The position numbers and the translations under genes were made by a program. This document shows, in pieces, positions 49,891-61,900 of a stretch of 64,000 nt of DNA (position 1 is its first letter; every line of letters starts with the position of its first letter). The stretch is from Isotricha intestinalis (lineage: Eukaryota; Ciliophora; Litostomatea; Vestibuliferida; Isotrichidae), in assembly GCA_023807065.1 (NCBI GenBank), contig JAJJLU010003509.1:1-64000 (forward strand). The letters run 5' to 3'. The notes beneath the pieces were generated by a model. That model searched no databases. It saw only the letters and a list, made by a program, of their open reading frames with translations, and was not told the DNA's origin.

Positions 49891-51020
49891 TTTTTTTTTA
49901 AATATAATGATATTTTAGTGTTTTTATTATTTATCTTTTTTTTTATATATAATTTTAATTTCTTGAATTTTTTTATATTAATTTTTAAATATATTTATTT
50001 AAAAATCTCCACATTTTTAGAGGATGTTTATTATTTATTCATTTACTTTTATCTTATCTAAAATTATTAATGCATTTAAAAAAAGTTTATTTTTTTTGAG
50101 TATTTTAATAAAAGAATTTTCTTATCATTAATCCATACATTTCTTTTTTTTGTCTATTCTTTTAAATTCAGATTTTATTATTTATTATTAGGTTAATTAA
50201 TATATATATTTAATCAATTAATTTATTTAAAAAAGGTATATTCACAATTATTTGGAATTAGAAGTTTTATCAATTCCAATAACTTATAATCTTTTGATAA
50301 TAATATCATAAGAAAGATTAAAAGTAGAAAAATATTATGTTTAATATGATAATTTTACTATTTATTAAATAACCTAATTTAAATTTTAAGTTATCATCTT
50401 TTGGATATTGAAAGATAGTAATTTCTTTATTTTATTAATTTCATAAAAACCGGTTCAATTTTATAAAAGTTTTAATTACTTTAAATTCAAAAATTTCTAT
50501 CATTAATTTGATATATTTGTTGTTTCTTTTAAATTAATCTTTATAAGATAACTTAAAGATATATTCTATTATAAGTTCAATCTCATTTATAATATAACTA
50601 TTTATGATATCACCTTTTTACTTTTCATCAATTAAAAAAGGAATTCACAAAAAAATCTATATTCCCTATATTATTTATTATGTTCCAAAATTTCCTTTTA
50701 CAATCGATAAGTTTTCTTTTTCTTTAGTTATATTATCATGATTATAATATTAATAGTTATTATTAAATCATTGTTATAATTATAATCATTAGTAGTATAA
50801 AATTAACATTTTTACTATAAAATTGGTTATAAACTAATTTTAAAAAGGAGTATATGATTATTTCTAATAAAATAAATAATAAATTGAATTTAAATATAAT
50901 ATTAAGAAATTACTTTTATAAAAAACAAAAATTTTTAAAAAATATTTTTTTTCAATATATATTTCATATAAATAATATAATTATATTTCAAAATTCCTAT
51001 ACTAATATAAAATTTTTTTC
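49891..51020. other. gene-poor AT-rich region
   Basis: No gene I can support. Minus-strand stretches near 50280-50420 stay open for about 30 codons with mixed composition, but frames change repeatedly and I recognise nothing. It may hold decayed sequence. Confidence 0.4.
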
Positions 51021-52092
51021 TTAATTTGTACAAAGAAATCTATTCCTTTTTTGATTCAATAATTTTTTATCATTCATTTCCTTGATAAAATAATGATTAC
51101 CATTACTACTAAAAGTATCAAAAGAAACAGGTTGAATATCAACATATATTTTTTTATCTTCTATTAATATACTAATTCTTTCCATAGCAAGTTCATACTT
51201 TAAATTTGTTTTTTTTTCAAATTTTTTTTTTTCAGCTTCTTCATTATTTAAACAATTAATACATCTACAATTATCATTACATTTTTCTCCAATTTTATAA
51301 CATTCACAATATTTTTTATTACAATTTGATTTAGTACAAGTACAACTTACAATTTCTTTTTCTCCTCTTAAATTTTTTTTTGTATAATCAGGTTTATTAT
51401 GACAATCAATGCAATTACAATTATAACAATATTGATTATTTGAAAGGCATTCACAATATTTTTTTATACATTTTGTTTTTGAACAAGAACAAATTCTATT
51501 TAAAGATTTTATATTATTGTTTAGACAGTTATCTATTTTTTTATTAAATGAAGTTGTCATTTGAAAAATTTTAAATTCATTTTCATTTGAAAATTCATAA
51601 TTATTTAAATAAGAAAGTTGATTAATTGAATTTCCAAATATTTCTTTTTCAATACAATTATCTTTTAAATTTTCACAATAAACAACTTTTACTCTTTTGA
51701 AACTTGGAGGATTATTTTGACCTAAAATAAATATTTAAATATATTAGAAAAATAATTAATTACTTATTTCATTTACTGAATATGAACTTTCAGGAAAATC
51801 ATTAAAAGTTGTTTTTTTATTTGAAATTCCATTAATAATTGGTGTTAATAAAGCTTTTGGACTTTGAATATTACTAAATATTTAAAAAAATAATTTACAG
51901 TTCTTTTAATGAAGAAGAAGTTGAATTACTTGAAATTGAATCTTTATTTTTAAATTTTGGAGAAATTTCATTTTTATAATCATTTTGATTTGATAAATCA
52001 TTTAATGGAGATATTTTTTCCTTTTCTTCATTTATTTTTTGAAAATTTTTTGAATTGTCAATGTCATCTGATATATAACTTTTAAAACACAT
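51021..52092 (-). CDS. CXC (Tesmin/TSO1, LIN54-like) DNA-binding protein
   Basis: Three exons (52092-51899, 51873-51764, 51721-51021) join to 334 residues after removing introns of 25 and 42 nt. The first ~185 residues are Ser/Asn/Lys-rich. Two CXC repeats follow: CSCSKTKCIKKYCECLSNN with YCYNCNCIDC, and CTCTKSNCNKKYCECYKIG with CNDNCRCINC. A linker with YTKKNLRGE separates them, where most relatives have RNP. LIN54-type proteins bind the CHR element through a Tyr in each repeat and control cell-cycle genes, as part of DREAM in animals. CXC proteins are found in animals, plants and many protists but not typically in fungi. Confidence 0.88.
51722..51763 (-). other. 42-nt intron, CXC gene
   Basis: The donor is GTAATT and the acceptor TTTAG on the minus strand. 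Removal joins VNEI to SQNNPPSFKR. Confidence 0.7.
51874..51898 (-). other. 25-nt intron, CXC gene
   Basis: The donor is GTAAAT and the acceptor TTTAG on the minus strand. Removal joins SSLKEL to NIQSPKALLTP. Confidence 0.75.
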
Positions 52093-52258
52093 AATTGATT
52101 TAATTAAATTTAATTTTGATTTAAATAAATCCGATTTATAAAATTTGAAAAAAAAAATTAAAAAATTATTTAAATTTCTAAATAAAAATAAATAAATAAA
52201 TAAAAAAAAAAATAATTCATAAAAAAAAAATTAAATTTATTAAATTTATTATATCTAA

Positions 52259-52621
52259 ATGGACTACGAGACAGACAAAGGGAAAAAAGGAGAAGAATAC
52301 AATCCAGATGAAATGCCAACAATAAGAATAATATTAAAATCTCAAGAAACAAAAAATTTAGAATATGTTGCAAATACAATAGTAAAAAATGCAAAAGAAA
52401 AACAATTTGTAGTTAGAGGACCTAAATTTATGCCAAATAAAAATTTAAGAGTAACTGTTAGAAAAAGTCCTTGTGGAGAAGGAACTAATACTTATGATGC
52501 TTTTGAAATGAAAATTCATACTAGAATTGTTGATATTAAATGCTCTCCAAATGCTGTTAGTGATATTACTAATTTTAAAATTAAACCTGGAGTCGATATT
52601 AATATTAAAATATGGAGTTAA
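52259..52621 (+). CDS. RPS20: 40S ribosomal protein S20 (uS10)
   Basis: The frame encodes 120 residues, near the family's usual length. After a ~20-residue lead come IRIILKSQETKNLEYVA, then VRGPKFMPNKNLRVTVRKSP, CGEGTNTYDAFEMKIHTRIV and DITNFKIKPGVDINIKI. These match uS10 throughout, including 'GP...P.K...TTRK.PCGEG..T.D..EM.IH.R.I'. uS10 sits in the 40S head near mRNA entry. No intron. It is divergent from the CXC gene, 166 bp apart. Confidence 0.97.
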   Translation: MDYETDKGKKGEEYNPDEMPTIRIILKSQETKNLEYVANTIVKNAKEKQFVVRGPKFMPNKNLRVTVRKSPCGEGTNTYDAFEMKIHTRIVDIKCSPNAVSDITNFKIKPGVDINIKIWS

Positions 52622-53446
52622 ATAAAGAAATATTGAGATAATCGATGATAAATCTTTTTTTATTTAATTTTTTTACTTTTTTTTTTTGATTTTTTAACTT
52701 TTTTCTTTAGTTTTCATAAATTTTTTTATTTAATTGTTTTTTTTACAAATAATAAGTTGCCAATTGTTATTTTTCATTAATTTATTAAATATTAGTTAAT
52801 TATTATCGATAATTAATAAACTGCAAAAGGTATGAAACCAAAGGTTTTAAAACTTTATCTTTTTCAAATTTTTCAATCATCGATTTTAGATATTACAATA
52901 AACAAAAATGAAAAAATTATTTTTTTATAATAATAAATATTCTTTTTTTGATGATAATCTAATTTCAATATAAATTATATATTCTTAAATTAGAAAATAA
53001 ATGTAAGAAAAAAGAAGTAATATTTTTTGATATAAAAATATGGATATATTTAAAAGAAATAGTAATTTCAAAAAATTAAAAGTTTTAAAATTCTAATGTT
53101 ATGTTTTTCGAATAGAAAAAGTTATTTCTTTTTGAATGATAAAAATATTAAATAGTAAAATGAAGGAATAAACAATATTTATGGTTATATTAGATAATTA
53201 TTGTGAAGATTTAATGAATAGATAATTTTAAAAGTATAATAAAACAGATTAAAATTTATTTCATCAAAAAGAAATTTTCTTTAAATCAAATACTTTATAT
53301 AATTTAATATATATAGGAAGATAAGATTATTACTGGATAAAAATAATTAAATATATTATTAATTACCTAAAATAAACAAAATTTTAAAAATATTATTTAC
53401 AAAATTTTAAATATAAATAGATTTATTATTCTAAATTTTAAATAAA
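52622..53446. other. gene-poor AT-rich region
   Basis: A 32-codon plus-strand frame (MKPKVLKLYLFQIF..., from about 52832) and short fragments near 53040-53210 look faintly coding, but no frame holds and no family is recognisable. I do not call a gene. Confidence 0.4.
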
Positions 53447-54307
53447 ATGCCAAAGAAGGATAAAAAACTAATAGAAACCCCAATAGAACTATCAGAATCA
53501 GATGTTGAATATGAAGTTGAAGCAATAAAAGACAAAAGAATAAAAAATGGGAAAATAGAATATTTAATAAAATGGGCAAAATATAAAGATGATGAATCAA
53601 CATGGGAACCTATTGAAAATTTAGAAAATTCAAAAGAATTAATTGAAGAATATGAAAATAAAATAAACCAAAAAATTATCAAATTAAAAACTGTTTCAAA
53701 AACTATTAAAAATGATTTTATAAGTCCAAATAAATTAAGAATACCTTTAAGTAAAATAAATATGAATAATTCAGTTGAAAATATTAAAAAAAAAATTGAA
53801 AAAGATAAGGAAAAGAAAAGAAAAGTGGAATTTTTAGAGAAATTTTTTCTTTATAAAAAAAGAAAAATAGAAGGTGATAATAATTTGCTTCCCAAATTAC
53901 CTTTTTCATATAAAGAATTAATTGAATTGTATTATAATTCAAAACCTAATAATTTAAATAATTCAGTTGAAAATAAAAAAAATATTATTAATGAAATAAT
54001 TCAAGTTGATTCTTTTTCACTTAATTTAAATGATAAAAATAAAATGAAAGAAAATAAAATCCAAGAAAAAGAAAATGAAGCTAATTTAAAATTTCCTTCA
54101 GATAAATATGAATTGATAGAAATTATAAATTGTTGTAAAAAAGATAATGATATTATTCTTTGTGTTTCTGCAAAAGATAAAGAAACCTCAAAGATTGAAT
54201 TTTTTGATTTATTTTCTAATGATGTTGCTGATATAAATCCAAAATTATTAATAAATTATTATGAATCAAATTTGTCTTTTTCTTTTGAAAATGAAAATTC
54301 CCAATAA
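53447..54307 (+). CDS. HP1-like chromodomain protein with probable chromoshadow domain
   Basis: The frame encodes 286 residues. The chromodomain (~17-72) reads [20 protein letters not shown], then [18 protein letters not shown]. The three aromatic cage positions (Tyr, Trp, Tyr) that hold methyl-lysine in HP1 are kept. A basic linker with RKRKIEG-like stretches follows. Residues ~222-280 ([15 protein letters not shown]...FDLFSN...[15 protein letters not shown]) fit the chromoshadow pattern that ends in a helix with 'P..L(I/L).(F/Y)YE..L.F'. HP1 proteins bind H3K9me and dimerise through the shadow domain to build heterochromatin. The shadow assignment is weaker than the chromodomain. Confidence 0.85.
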   Translation: MPKKDKKLIETPIELSESDVEYEVEAIKDKRIKNGKIEYLIKWAKYKDDESTWEPIENLENSKELIEEYENKINQKIIKLKTVSKTIKNDFISPNKLRIPLSKINMNNSVENIKKKIEKDKEKKRKVEFLEKFFLYKKRKIEGDNNLLPKLPFSYKELIELYYNSKPNNLNNSVENKKNIINEIIQVDSFSLNLNDKNKMKENKIQEKENEANLKFPSDKYELIEIINCCKKDNDIILCVSAKDKETSKIEFFDLFSNDVADINPKLLINYYESNLSFSFENENSQ

Positions 54308-55076
54308 ATTATATATATTATAATTTTAATTTAATTTTTTAAATTAATTAATATAAAAAATGAACAATGATTAAAAAAATAAATAATTGTTTATATATCT
54401 AAATTCTTTATATACAATATTGTAATTTTTTCAAATATGAATATAATATTAATGAGATAAACAAGAAATTTTTTCATCATTTAATATTCAATAAATCTAT
54501 TTATATTTTCAATATAATCATTATGATAGTTTACAATTCATTTAAAATTATCTCTTCAATATATTAATAAATTATATCATATTCCACTATATATATAATA
54601 ATTCCTTTGTTTTTAATTACTTTAATTCCCCATTCAAAAAGAATTTTTATATTAAAATTAAATTATGGTTAGTAATTGATTTTCTTGAATAATAATTCTG
54701 TCTTCATTTAAAATACAAAAATACTTTTAATTTATAATTGTATTTAAAAAACCAATTTAAAAATATTAATTAGTTTTCTTAAACTTTTATTTAACTATAA
54801 TTTAGGTTTTTTCAATTAATTTTATTCAATTTTTTTTATTTTTTGTCAATTGTGAATTATTCTTAATTTTTTTCTTGGAATTAAAATTAAAAGATAAAAT
54901 AAAATATAATCAAAATAAAGTACACTTATTTTTTATTATTAACAATTATCTTTTATCTAAATTAAAACTATTTCTTTGTTAATAATACTAATTATCTTTG
55001 AAAATATTTTTAATTCAATTTTGGTTGTATTTTATTTATTTTTCATTCATAAAAACATTATAAATTACCAAATAAA
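54308..55076. other. AT-rich intergenic region
   Basis: No coding or RNA feature seen. It lies between two plus-strand genes. Confidence 0.5.
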
Positions 55077-56012
55077 ATGAACAACAATGAATATAAAGAA
55101 TTTTCAATTTCAAAAGAAGGAATTGAATTATTTAAAACAATTAAAAATTATCAACTAAATAACTTTAATTTAAAAGAAATATATGAAAAAGGAATGTTAC
55201 AATCAACTCGTAATGAATATGAAAAAACATTAACAAAAAATAAAGAAGATATTTTAAATAAAAATAAAATATTTCAAAAAATAAATACTTATAATGGAGT
55301 AACAGTATATGAATATTATCCTGAAAAAACATCATCAAATAAAATTTGTTTTCACATTCATGGAGGAGCTTTTTCTTTATTAAATTCAAATTCTTCTTTT
55401 ATGATTCCAGTTCAATTGTCAAAAATATGTAAAATTAAAGTAATTTCAATTGAATTTGGTAATGCTCCAGAAAAAAAATATTCTGATATGATAAATAATA
55501 TAAATAAAGTAATAAATAAATTTATTTTAGATGGAACTTTAAGTGAAAATATATATTTAATAGGAGAATCATCAGGAGGTTCATTATGTATTTCATCTGC
55601 TTATAATTTAATGATAAATAATATTTTTATTAAAGGTATTATCCTTTTATCTCCTTGGTTAGATTTATCTTGTAATTTAATTTCTTCTGATATTGATGAT
55701 CCTATTTTATGTAAAAAGAATTATTTAGATTTTGCTGCATCATTAGTTATTAATGATGAAAAAGATAATAATTTATTACCATTTAATTTAAAATATAATA
55801 ATCAATTTCCTAAAGTTATTATTCAATTTGGAAGTAAAGAAATTTTAAGTGAACAAATTTTAAAGTTTTATGATTTACTTAAAAAATATGAAGTATTAAT
55901 ACAAGTTGAATGTTATAAAGGTTTATGGCATGTTTTTCAAAGTTATCAAGATTTACCAGAAACATTAATTGCAATGGAAAATATAAGATCTTTCATATCT
56001 ATTAACATTTAA
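55077..56012 (+). CDS. hormone-sensitive-lipase-type alpha/beta hydrolase
   Basis: The frame encodes 311 residues. FHIHGGAFSLL (~97-107) is the oxyanion HGG motif of the HSL (alpha/beta-hydrolase-3) family. LIGESSGGSLC (~161-171) carries the nucleophile Ser in GxSxG. Near the end, QFGSKEILSE is where the acid usually sits, and YKGLWHVFQSY carries the catalytic His. Family members hydrolyse acyl esters of short to medium chain or deacetylate small molecules. There is no signal peptide or membrane helix, so it is probably cytosolic. Close relatives are common in bacteria, so lateral transfer is possible, but codon use looks native. Confidence 0.88.
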   Translation: MNNNEYKEFSISKEGIELFKTIKNYQLNNFNLKEIYEKGMLQSTRNEYEKTLTKNKEDILNKNKIFQKINTYNGVTVYEYYPEKTSSNKICFHIHGGAFSLLNSNSSFMIPVQLSKICKIKVISIEFGNAPEKKYSDMINNINKVINKFILDGTLSENIYLIGESSGGSLCISSAYNLMINNIFIKGIILLSPWLDLSCNLISSDIDDPILCKKNYLDFAASLVINDEKDNNLLPFNLKYNNQFPKVIIQFGSKEILSEQILKFYDLLKKYEVLIQVECYKGLWHVFQSYQDLPETLIAMENIRSFISINI

Positions 56013-56949
56013 TATATTAATGTTAATGATATTTATTTTATTTTCAACAAATTTTAATTTAAAGTATTTATATTTATTTTATTTAATGTATTAATAAAAT
56101 AAGAATAGTATTTCAATAAAATAATAAATTAAAAATATTCTGATTAAAATGGATATTCAAAAGAAGAGGTTTATTTCTTATACTTTTAAAGTAATTAATA
56201 TTCATTTTTTTATCACTTGTTTTTTAAATAATTAAATATCAATTATTACTCTCCAAAAATACTCAATTTATTTTATTCGGTTTGATTCTTCTTCAATTCT
56301 CTTAGAACTTTTAATAGAATTTTAGAATCTTTAAAAATATTAGTAAATTGTGGATTAATGAACTTTCCACTATTTAAATAAGATTTTTATGAATTGATTT
56401 TTTTTAAAGATTAAAGATTTATTCTATATATATTAATTTTAGTTCTTTAAATGAAATATTAATCAAATATTAATTAATTTAAATTTGATGAAGAAATATT
56501 ATTACATTTTTATATTACTTTATTTAACTATAAAATTGTGAATTTTTGAATTTATTTTATTTTTAATTTAATTCATAATATTCAAAAAAATAATAAATTA
56601 AACATAAATAAAAAAATAATTTTTATTTAAAATAATGATTCATTAATTAAATTTTAATGTATTCTCTTAATTAATAAAATTAACTTTATATCTTAATTCC
56701 AATTAAAAAACCTCTTTTAATATAAAAATACTAATCCTTATTTCAATCGAAAATGAAAAAAATTAAAAAAAACCTGAAAAAAAATCAAAAATATCTGAAA
56801 AAAATTCAAAAACCCAAAAAAAAAACTGAAAAAATCATTTAAAAAAACTTAAAAAATCTTTTTAAAAAGGATGAAAAAACCTAAAAAAAAAAAAAAATAA
56901 AAGAAAAACAAATAATAAATAAGAAAGAAGGAAAAAAATAGAAAAAAAA
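56013..56949. other. AT-rich intergenic region with an A-rich tract before ATG3
   Basis: No gene is seen. The last ~200 bases (about 56750-56949) are strongly A-rich on the plus strand, with repeated short units such as AAAAAATCAAAAA and CTGAAAAAA. This is the ATG3 promoter/5' leader; a tract like this often excludes nucleosomes. Confidence 0.45.
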
Positions 56950-57852
56950 ATGAGTGGCGACATGAATAATATTGGTCATACTATACTTGACAAATACCAT
57001 AATTTGGTATCCAAATTTACAAGTCCATTAAAAGAGAGTAAATTTTACACAGAAGGAAAATTAACTCCAGAAGAATATTTATTAGCAGGTGATTTCCTAG
57101 TTCAAAAATGTCCATCATGGAAATGGTGTGCAGCAAAAGAAGGTTTATCATCAAAGGCATTACCAAAAGATAAACAATATTTAAAAACAACAGTTCCATG
57201 TTCTCGTAGAGCTGCAGATTATTTGAAAAGTAATTTAACAACTGAAAAAGAAATTGAAGGTGATTGGGTTGAAGCCAATGTTGTTGGGAATACTAATAAA
57301 GGAAATAAAGAAGATCAAGTTTTAGATTTTGATAATCAAACAAATAATAACAATAAGAAAGTTATTGCTAATAATAATGAGGATGATGATTTCTTCTGTG
57401 ATGATGATAATAATAATAATAATAATAAAAATGAAAAAAAAGAAGTTGATGATTTTGTTGTTGTTGATGATGAAGAAGAAAAAGGTGAAGTATTAAAAAC
57501 AAGAACATATGATGTTACAGTAACATATGATTTTTATTATTGTGTTCCTAGAATGTGGTTAATGGGTTATAATGAGAATGGAACTCCTTTAAGTGATAAT
57601 GAAATGAAACAAGATGTAATGATGGAATATAGAAATAAAACTGTTACTATTGAACCTCATCCTCATACTGGATTTAGAAATATCTCTGTTCATCCTTGTA
57701 GACATTCAATGCTTTTGAAAAAAATGATTGAAAATTTTCAGAATTCTGGAAAAAAATTAGAAATTTATATGAGTATTTTAATCTTTTTAAAATTTTTACA
57801 TTCTGTTGTTCCTACTATTCAATATGATTTTACTATGGATATTAATTTTTAA
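56950..57852 (+). CDS. ATG3: autophagy E2-like enzyme ATG3
   Basis: The frame encodes 300 residues; human ATG3 has 314. The N-terminal amphipathic helix, needed to sense curved membrane, precedes SKFTSPLKESKFYTEGKLTP and then DFLVQKCPSWKW. TVPCSRRAADYL follows. A flexible Asn/Asp/Glu-rich loop (~118-182) replaces the ATG7/ATG12-binding region. The E2 core contains TYDVTVTYDFYYCVPRMWL, and SVHPCRHSMLLKK (~253-265) holds the catalytic Cys in the HPC motif. LIFLKFLHSVVPTIQYDF ends the domain. ATG3 transfers ATG8 to phosphatidylethanolamine. It indicates a conserved autophagy pathway. Confidence 0.97.
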   Translation: MSGDMNNIGHTILDKYHNLVSKFTSPLKESKFYTEGKLTPEEYLLAGDFLVQKCPSWKWCAAKEGLSSKALPKDKQYLKTTVPCSRRAADYLKSNLTTEKEIEGDWVEANVVGNTNKGNKEDQVLDFDNQTNNNNKKVIANNNEDDDFFCDDDNNNNNNKNEKKEVDDFVVVDDEEEKGEVLKTRTYDVTVTYDFYYCVPRMWLMGYNENGTPLSDNEMKQDVMMEYRNKTVTIEPHPHTGFRNISVHPCRHSMLLKKMIENFQNSGKKLEIYMSILIFLKFLHSVVPTIQYDFTMDINF

Positions 57853-58918
57853 ATCATTTTTTTTTAGGTTTTCTTTTTGATTATTGGGATTTATTAAAAA
57901 ATTTATTTTTTTGTTTTTTAAAAATTTTTAGAAACAAACTTTTTTTTTTGATTTTTTTTTCTAAAAATAGTTTATTAAATTTAAGTATTCACCCCTAATA
58001 ATGAAATTTTTAAAAGTAGAAAATATGTAAAAAATACGATAGAAAAATCTACTAAAGTTGATTTGAAATTTGAAATTATTTTATGTTCTAAATTATTAGA
58101 TGTTTATAAATGGATACTATAAAAAAATAATTAATCATTTATATTGAATTATGTATTTTTCAAACTTGATTTAATTGATTTATTAAAATGATAAAAATAA
58201 GACAATTTGATAATATCAAAATGAGGTTTAATAGAATTAAATAAAAAAAATAAAATTAAAAACAACATTTATAATAGTTAATTAGATTTTTCTAGTTTAT
58301 TTTTAATTACTTATGAATAAATTTGATAATATTTAATAATATTTTATAAGAATTAATTATACATCTCAAAGGAATAATAATAATTGATAATAATATATTC
58401 ATAATATTTTTGAATAAAGAACTCTTGTTTTACTATAATTAAAGACTCTTAAATAAAGAATTAAATAATAATTACCCAAATAGATCAATTAAAGTTTTAT
58501 ATCCTATTTCTTTTTCTATTGATAAAAATTTTAAATTTAGGGAAATTTCATTATAACTCTTCTTTTGAAGAAATGATAATTTCTAAACCTTGTTTTTTTG
58601 AACTTTAAATTAATTTAAAATGAAATTTATAATAATATAATTATACTGATGTTTTTTTATATATTCAAAAAAAGATATTTGAAAAAAATAATATATTGTA
58701 GAATAAAGGAAAAAATAAAATCATATGAAGGGAAAATTTAAAGTTATAAACTTTGATTTTCAATTCATTTTTTATATTTAAATTTTTTAATTCATTGATT
58801 ATGAATAAATTCACTGAATTACGGATATTATATTTTTCTAAATATATTTTTTTTATATAAATAAACATTAATTAAATTATTCTTTTATGGACTATTATTT
58901 AAATTAATTTTAAATAGT
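57853..58918. other. intergenic region with coding traces and a duplicated segment
   Basis: Convergent end region of ATG3 and the ABCA gene. A 45-codon open stretch on the plus strand (57985-58119, containing KYVKNTIEKSTKVDLKFE) has coding-like composition but no start or family. The segment at 58394-58586 recurs at the right edge of the window. No intact gene. Confidence 0.4.
58394..58586. repeat. direct repeat, left copy (3' side of ABCA gene)
   Basis: This ~193-bp segment matches 63808-64000 in the same orientation with scattered substitutions and one or two short indels. Shared landmarks include TTTTTGAATAAAGAACT, AATTACCCAAATAGATCAAT and TCTATTGATAAAAATTTTAA. On the minus strand both copies can be read as KFLSIEKEIGYK(T/I)LIDLFG, and three of four third-position differences there are silent. 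Confidence 0.85.
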
Positions 58919-61900
58919 TTATTCAGATTTATCATTTTTTAATAAGGATGCAATACCTTGTATAACTTCTAAAATATTTATAATTTGTAATAATTTTTTA
59001 TATATTAAATTTGAAAAAATTGTTTCAAGTGATTCCATTTTAATGCTCACTTCTTGAACAAATTCAAAATCATTTTTCAAATTAAGAATGTTTGAAAAAA
59101 ATTTTCCTTTTTGATTATCATCAAATTTAATGATAAATTCAAAAGAATAATTATCAAGATCATATTCCTCTAAAGAAATTTTTGTATAAAATGGTTTGAT
59201 AGAATTTATAATAATATTCAAATAATTTAAGCAACCATAATCATTATTAAAATTTTTACTTATTTTATCATAACCCGAAATTTCATTTGCTAATTTTTTT
59301 TCTAATTCTTCATAATTAATATCTATATTATTATTATTAATTTTATTTTCTTTTTTAAATTTAATTTTTAAAATATAACCAGCTGAATGCTCAATTTTCA
59401 ATTGTTCAGAATTTCCTATAAAATCTATTTTTCCTGAATCTAACCAACCAATTCTATCACATAAAATTTCAGCTTCTTCCATTGAACTAGGAATTAATAT
59501 CATATTAAATTTATGTTCCAAAGATAAATCAAATAAATTATTAAACATCATTCTTCTATTCTCAGGATCAATTCCAGTGGTTGGTTCATCTAATAATAAT
59601 AATTTAGGTTTATTCATCAAAGTAATAGCAAAATATAATTTTCTTTTATTTCCTTGTGATAAATTTTCAAAATTTGTATTTAAATAATTTTCTAATCCAA
59701 ATTTTTTAGCAAAATGTTCAATATTAATTGAAACTTTTTTTAAATGTTTAAAATAATTTAAAGTTTGTTCTACTGTTAATTTGTTAAAAAGTTTGATTTC
59801 TTGCGGACAATATCCTACTTTATTCCTTATTATATCAATATTATCATTAATATTTGAACCAAATAAATATATTTCACCTGAATCATATTTTAATTCTCTA
59901 ATTATTAATTTTAAAATTGTTGTTTTTCCTGAACCATTGTTTCCAATTAAACCAAATTTTTCATCTTCATCTAATGATAAATTTAAATCTTGTAATATCT
60001 TATTCTCTTTCTTTTTACAACATTCTTTTGTTATGAACTTTTTAGATAAAGAAATTATTTTAATTGGAGTGTTTATTTCTTTTAAATCATTTTTTTCTTT
60101 TTCTAAAGGAATTAAACCCTTTTCATCATTGAAATTATTATCTATTAAATTTTGCTTAAGTGAATCACTATTTTCATTTTTATCAATAACAATTTCCTCT
60201 ATTTTTGTTTTATTTTCAAATTCTTTTTCTTTCTTTCCTATTAACTTAAATTCTTTTATAATAAAAAAAATTCCATATAAAAAAAATTGAAGAATAAAAA
60301 CCAGAAAATTCCTTTTTATTTTTGAATTATCAAAATATTCTGTTTTATATATTATTCTATACAACAAAGTAATAGGAGTAAAATCATATCCTGATAAAAA
60401 TGTTTGATTAAAAATATTTATTAATTCAAATAAATACATAAAAAAATATGGGACAATATAAATAATAAAAAAAATCACCCTATGGTGTACATTTATAAAT
60501 AAACTTAAAAAATAAGAAAAAGTGGACATTGCTATTAAATATCCAATTATTAAAATTAAAAAATTATAATCAGATCCTAAAATGAACAATGAAAAGAAAA
60601 TGAAAAATATAACAATAGTATTTTTAATTAAATCAGAAATGAAAATTCCAAGCCAATAATTAACCATACTATTTCCATTTAAATACAATAAATATTTTAA
60701 ATGTCTAACTCTTTCTTTGATAGGAGTCTCAATTAAAAATGCAGAAATTAATATTATATAAGTAAACATAAAAGAAAAAAATGAACTATCAAGACGATCT
60801 ATATTTTTATTATTTTTATAACTACTTCCTGAATTTATAATTAAGTTAAATTCTTTTTCAGTTATTATATTAATTAACATATTCATTGATGCTTGATAAT
60901 AATCAGGACTATAAGATTGATATAAATTATATATTTTTATATCATTTAAATCTTTATGAAAATAAATTATATTTTTCTCATTTCTTAATGATGATTGATT
61001 ATAAATATAATGCATAAATGATGAAATATTTGGAAAATTAATTTCACAAGTTTTAAACTCAATTTGGGATTTATTAATTTTATTATAATACTTTGAACTA
61101 GAAATATATTCTGATTCATTTGAAAAAATATAAATTTTATTTTTATTAAGTAATTCTTCAACATTAACATACTGGAAATTTTTAGAAGAGTAGTGTAATG
61201 AAATTAGATAAAACAGAAATAGTATAAAAAATATATATAATATCAGCAAACTTTTTAATGAAGAAAGAATATTTTTTTTTATATTTTCTTTTAATTGAGC
61301 AAAAAATGAAAATTTATTATTTTCAATTTGTTCAATGTCTTCTAAATCAATGTTTTTTTTTTCTAAATTTAATTTTTTTGATTTATCCCTATTAATAATA
61401 TTAATAAATATATCTTCAAGTGAAGTTGTTGAAATTGTATAATTAGTAATATCAAAATCTTTTTTTGATTCTTCTATATATTCAAAAAGATCATTTATTG
61501 CTTTTTTGTCTTTTGTGCTAAAATTAATTTGAATTAAAGAATTTGATTTTATACGAATAAAAAAAGTAGGAATAATTTCTTTTAATCCATTTAATAATTG
61601 TTGTCTATTTTCTTCATTAAATTTTGATTTAATAAAAAAGCTAATATTAAAACCATTTGGAAATTTTTCTTTTAAAAAATAAGAACTACCACTACATATT
61701 AATTTCCCATCTTTTATAATTCCAATTTTATCACCAAACAATTCAGCTTCTTCTAATAAATGAGTCGTTAAAATAATTATTTTATCTTTTTTATATTTTT
61801 TTAAAAATTTCCATAATTCTTTTCTTGAATTACGATCAAAACCTATTGTTGGTTCATCTAAAAGAATAACTCTTTTATTTCCAATTAAAGATAAAATAAT

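Noticed and set aside
49864..50061. Plus-strand Phe/Ile/Leu-rich small membrane protein
   Set aside because: Its composition is that of translated T-rich spacer; it has no polar loops or conserved motif and overlaps the DDX6 exon copy.
59781..60290. Plus-strand hydrophobic frame over ABCA
   Set aside because: It is antisense to NBD2 Walker A and the preceding linker, which are strongly conserved on the minus strand.
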